NCBI GenBank assembly: GCA_033439295.1
Contig: JAVTLE010000023.1
Location: forward strand, 1,772,530-1,836,529
Origin: Deuterostichococcus epilithicus
Lineage: Eukaryota; Chlorophyta; Trebouxiophyceae; Prasiolales; Stichococcaceae
Length of the DNA stretch: 64,000 bases
Reading direction: 5' to 3'
In this document: positions 63,403 through 64,000 of the stretch, in pieces
Numbering within the stretch: the first letter of the stretch is position 1
How the letters are laid out: each line of letters opens with the position of its first letter
Translations under genes and position numbers: made by a program
Notes under the pieces: generated by a model
Database searches by the model: none
The model's input: only the letters and a program-made list of their open reading frames with translations
What the model was told of the DNA's origin: nothing

Positions 63403-64000
63403 ATGAGGGCCTCTGCCCTCGTCGTGGCATCCTGCAAGCGGCTGCTGCAGGCTGAGCTGCCAGCTTTTGAAGCAGCAGCGCGGCTTGCATCCGGGGAGGC
63501 AGCTGCCAGCTGTAGAGGTATCAGCGACCTGCTCACAGCAGCAGCCGGCCGGAGAGCACTACACAGATGGGCACATCCGGTGCTCCCCGGCAAGGCCGGC
63601 CAGGGTGCTGTCCCTGCTGCCAGACAGGTGCCGACCGCCATGCTTTGGAGCCAGCTTGTGCATGGTTCAGCTTCCAGTAAGCCATGCTCCGACTGTCATT
63701 GTCGGTGTGCGTACCTTTATCGTGTTTGCGCAGGTGCAGTCGCTGCTGCTGCGGTCAATACAACGGCAGTATTGCACGCCTCCAAAGAACGGTGTGCTTG
63801 CACGGCGCTTTGCGGGGTCTGCCATGTGAACAAGCCAGGCTGCGCTGTGTTGCTGTCCGCTGCGCTGCTGTCTGAGCGATGGCTATTCTCCCTTACCAGG
63901 CTGGGAAAAGTTCTACCCCAAAGGCAAGGGGCGACGACCTGACGGCAAGGCGGGTGCAGGTGAGTCACTGTTTGCCTGCTACTTGTCGGACGACAGCACA
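63403..64000 (+). CDS. Probable mitochondrial FtsH/AFG3-like protease, N-terminus only (cut by window edge)
   Basis: Three exons with matching phases are visible. Exon 1 (ATG at 63403) gives an Ala/Arg/Leu-rich presequence-like stretch (MRASALVVASCKRLLQAELP ... GQGAVPAARQ). Exon 2 near 63.74 kb gives VQSLLLRSIQRQYCTPPKNG and VLARRFA. Exon 3 gives a short block, WEKFYPKGKGRRPDGKAGAG, ending at a CAG/GTGAGT donor at about 63961. The ExFYPKxK block just after a basic, acid-poor leader resembles the region after the presequence in mitochondrial m-AAA proteases of the AFG3/FtsH3-FtsH10 type (NFYPK or KFFP). No catalytic part lies inside the window, so the call depends on one short motif and the targeting-like leader. 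Confidence 0.4.

Overview
The window is a gene-dense stretch of nuclear DNA from a eukaryote, most likely a green alga of the Chlorella/Coccomyxa type (Trebouxiophyceae). Reasons: GC-rich, Ala-rich coding sequence; almost every gene is cut by many short spliceosomal introns with GTGCGC/GTGCAG-like donors and NCAG acceptors; and several families are of plant type (plant-style tyrosylprotein sulfotransferase, EMSY-LIKE Tudor/Agenet protein, plant-like mitochondrial uL24). Three ambiguous bases (near 9727, 41442 and 41459) sit in GC-rich coding sequence. No tRNA, rRNA, CRISPR array or operon was found. All gene models are read by eye from exon homology and splice phase, so outer coordinates run from start codon to stop codon and include introns.

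Layout. Bases 1-2.7 kb hold no recognisable gene but carry tandem duplications. At 2.7-5.1 kb (minus) is an intron-containing tyrosine recombinase of the type carried by Crypton/DIRS-like mobile elements. At 5.8-7.1 kb there is only a doubtful low-complexity gene. Then follow PRMT3 arginine methyltransferase (7.1-10.8, minus), a fragmentary unknown gene (11.4-11.9, minus), exocyst SEC10 (13.2-18.4, plus), a U2AF65-like splicing factor (18.7-20.8, minus), RNA polymerase I subunit RPA12 (21.5-22.8, plus), mitochondrial ribosomal uL24 (23.2-24.3, minus), the diflavin reductase NDOR1/Tah18 (24.8-28.3, plus), a 1.3 kb palindromic repeat element (28.3-29.6), phosphomannomutase (29.9-31.5, plus), a UIM-containing unknown (32.2-33.9, plus), an EMSY-like Tudor protein with polyQ (34.5-36.4, minus), a 10 kb chromatin-regulator gene carrying bromodomain, RFD, DDT, WHIM, Tudor-like and ARID modules (36.5-46.8, minus), a spastin-type AAA ATPase (47.3-50.0, plus), an alkaline-phosphatase-fold protein resembling archaeal-type phosphoglycerate mutase (50.1-51.7, minus), a UBC7-type ubiquitin-conjugating enzyme (52.2-53.2, plus), the U5 snRNP factor PRP6 (53.8-59.6, minus), a tyrosylprotein sulfotransferase (60.4-63.0, minus), and the 5' end of a probable mitochondrial FtsH/AFG3-like protease (63.4 to the window edge, plus).

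The genes are housekeeping functions (splicing, Pol I transcription, secretion, Fe-S assembly, glycosylation, ubiquitylation, mitochondrial translation and proteolysis) and do not form one pathway. Five neighbouring pairs are divergent with 400-770 bp between start codons and probably share promoter regions. The most unusual items are the multi-domain chromatin gene at 36.5-46.8 kb, whose single-gene nature is supported by consistent splice phases across its C-terminal half, and the long palindrome built from ~52 bp modules between NDOR1 and PMM.
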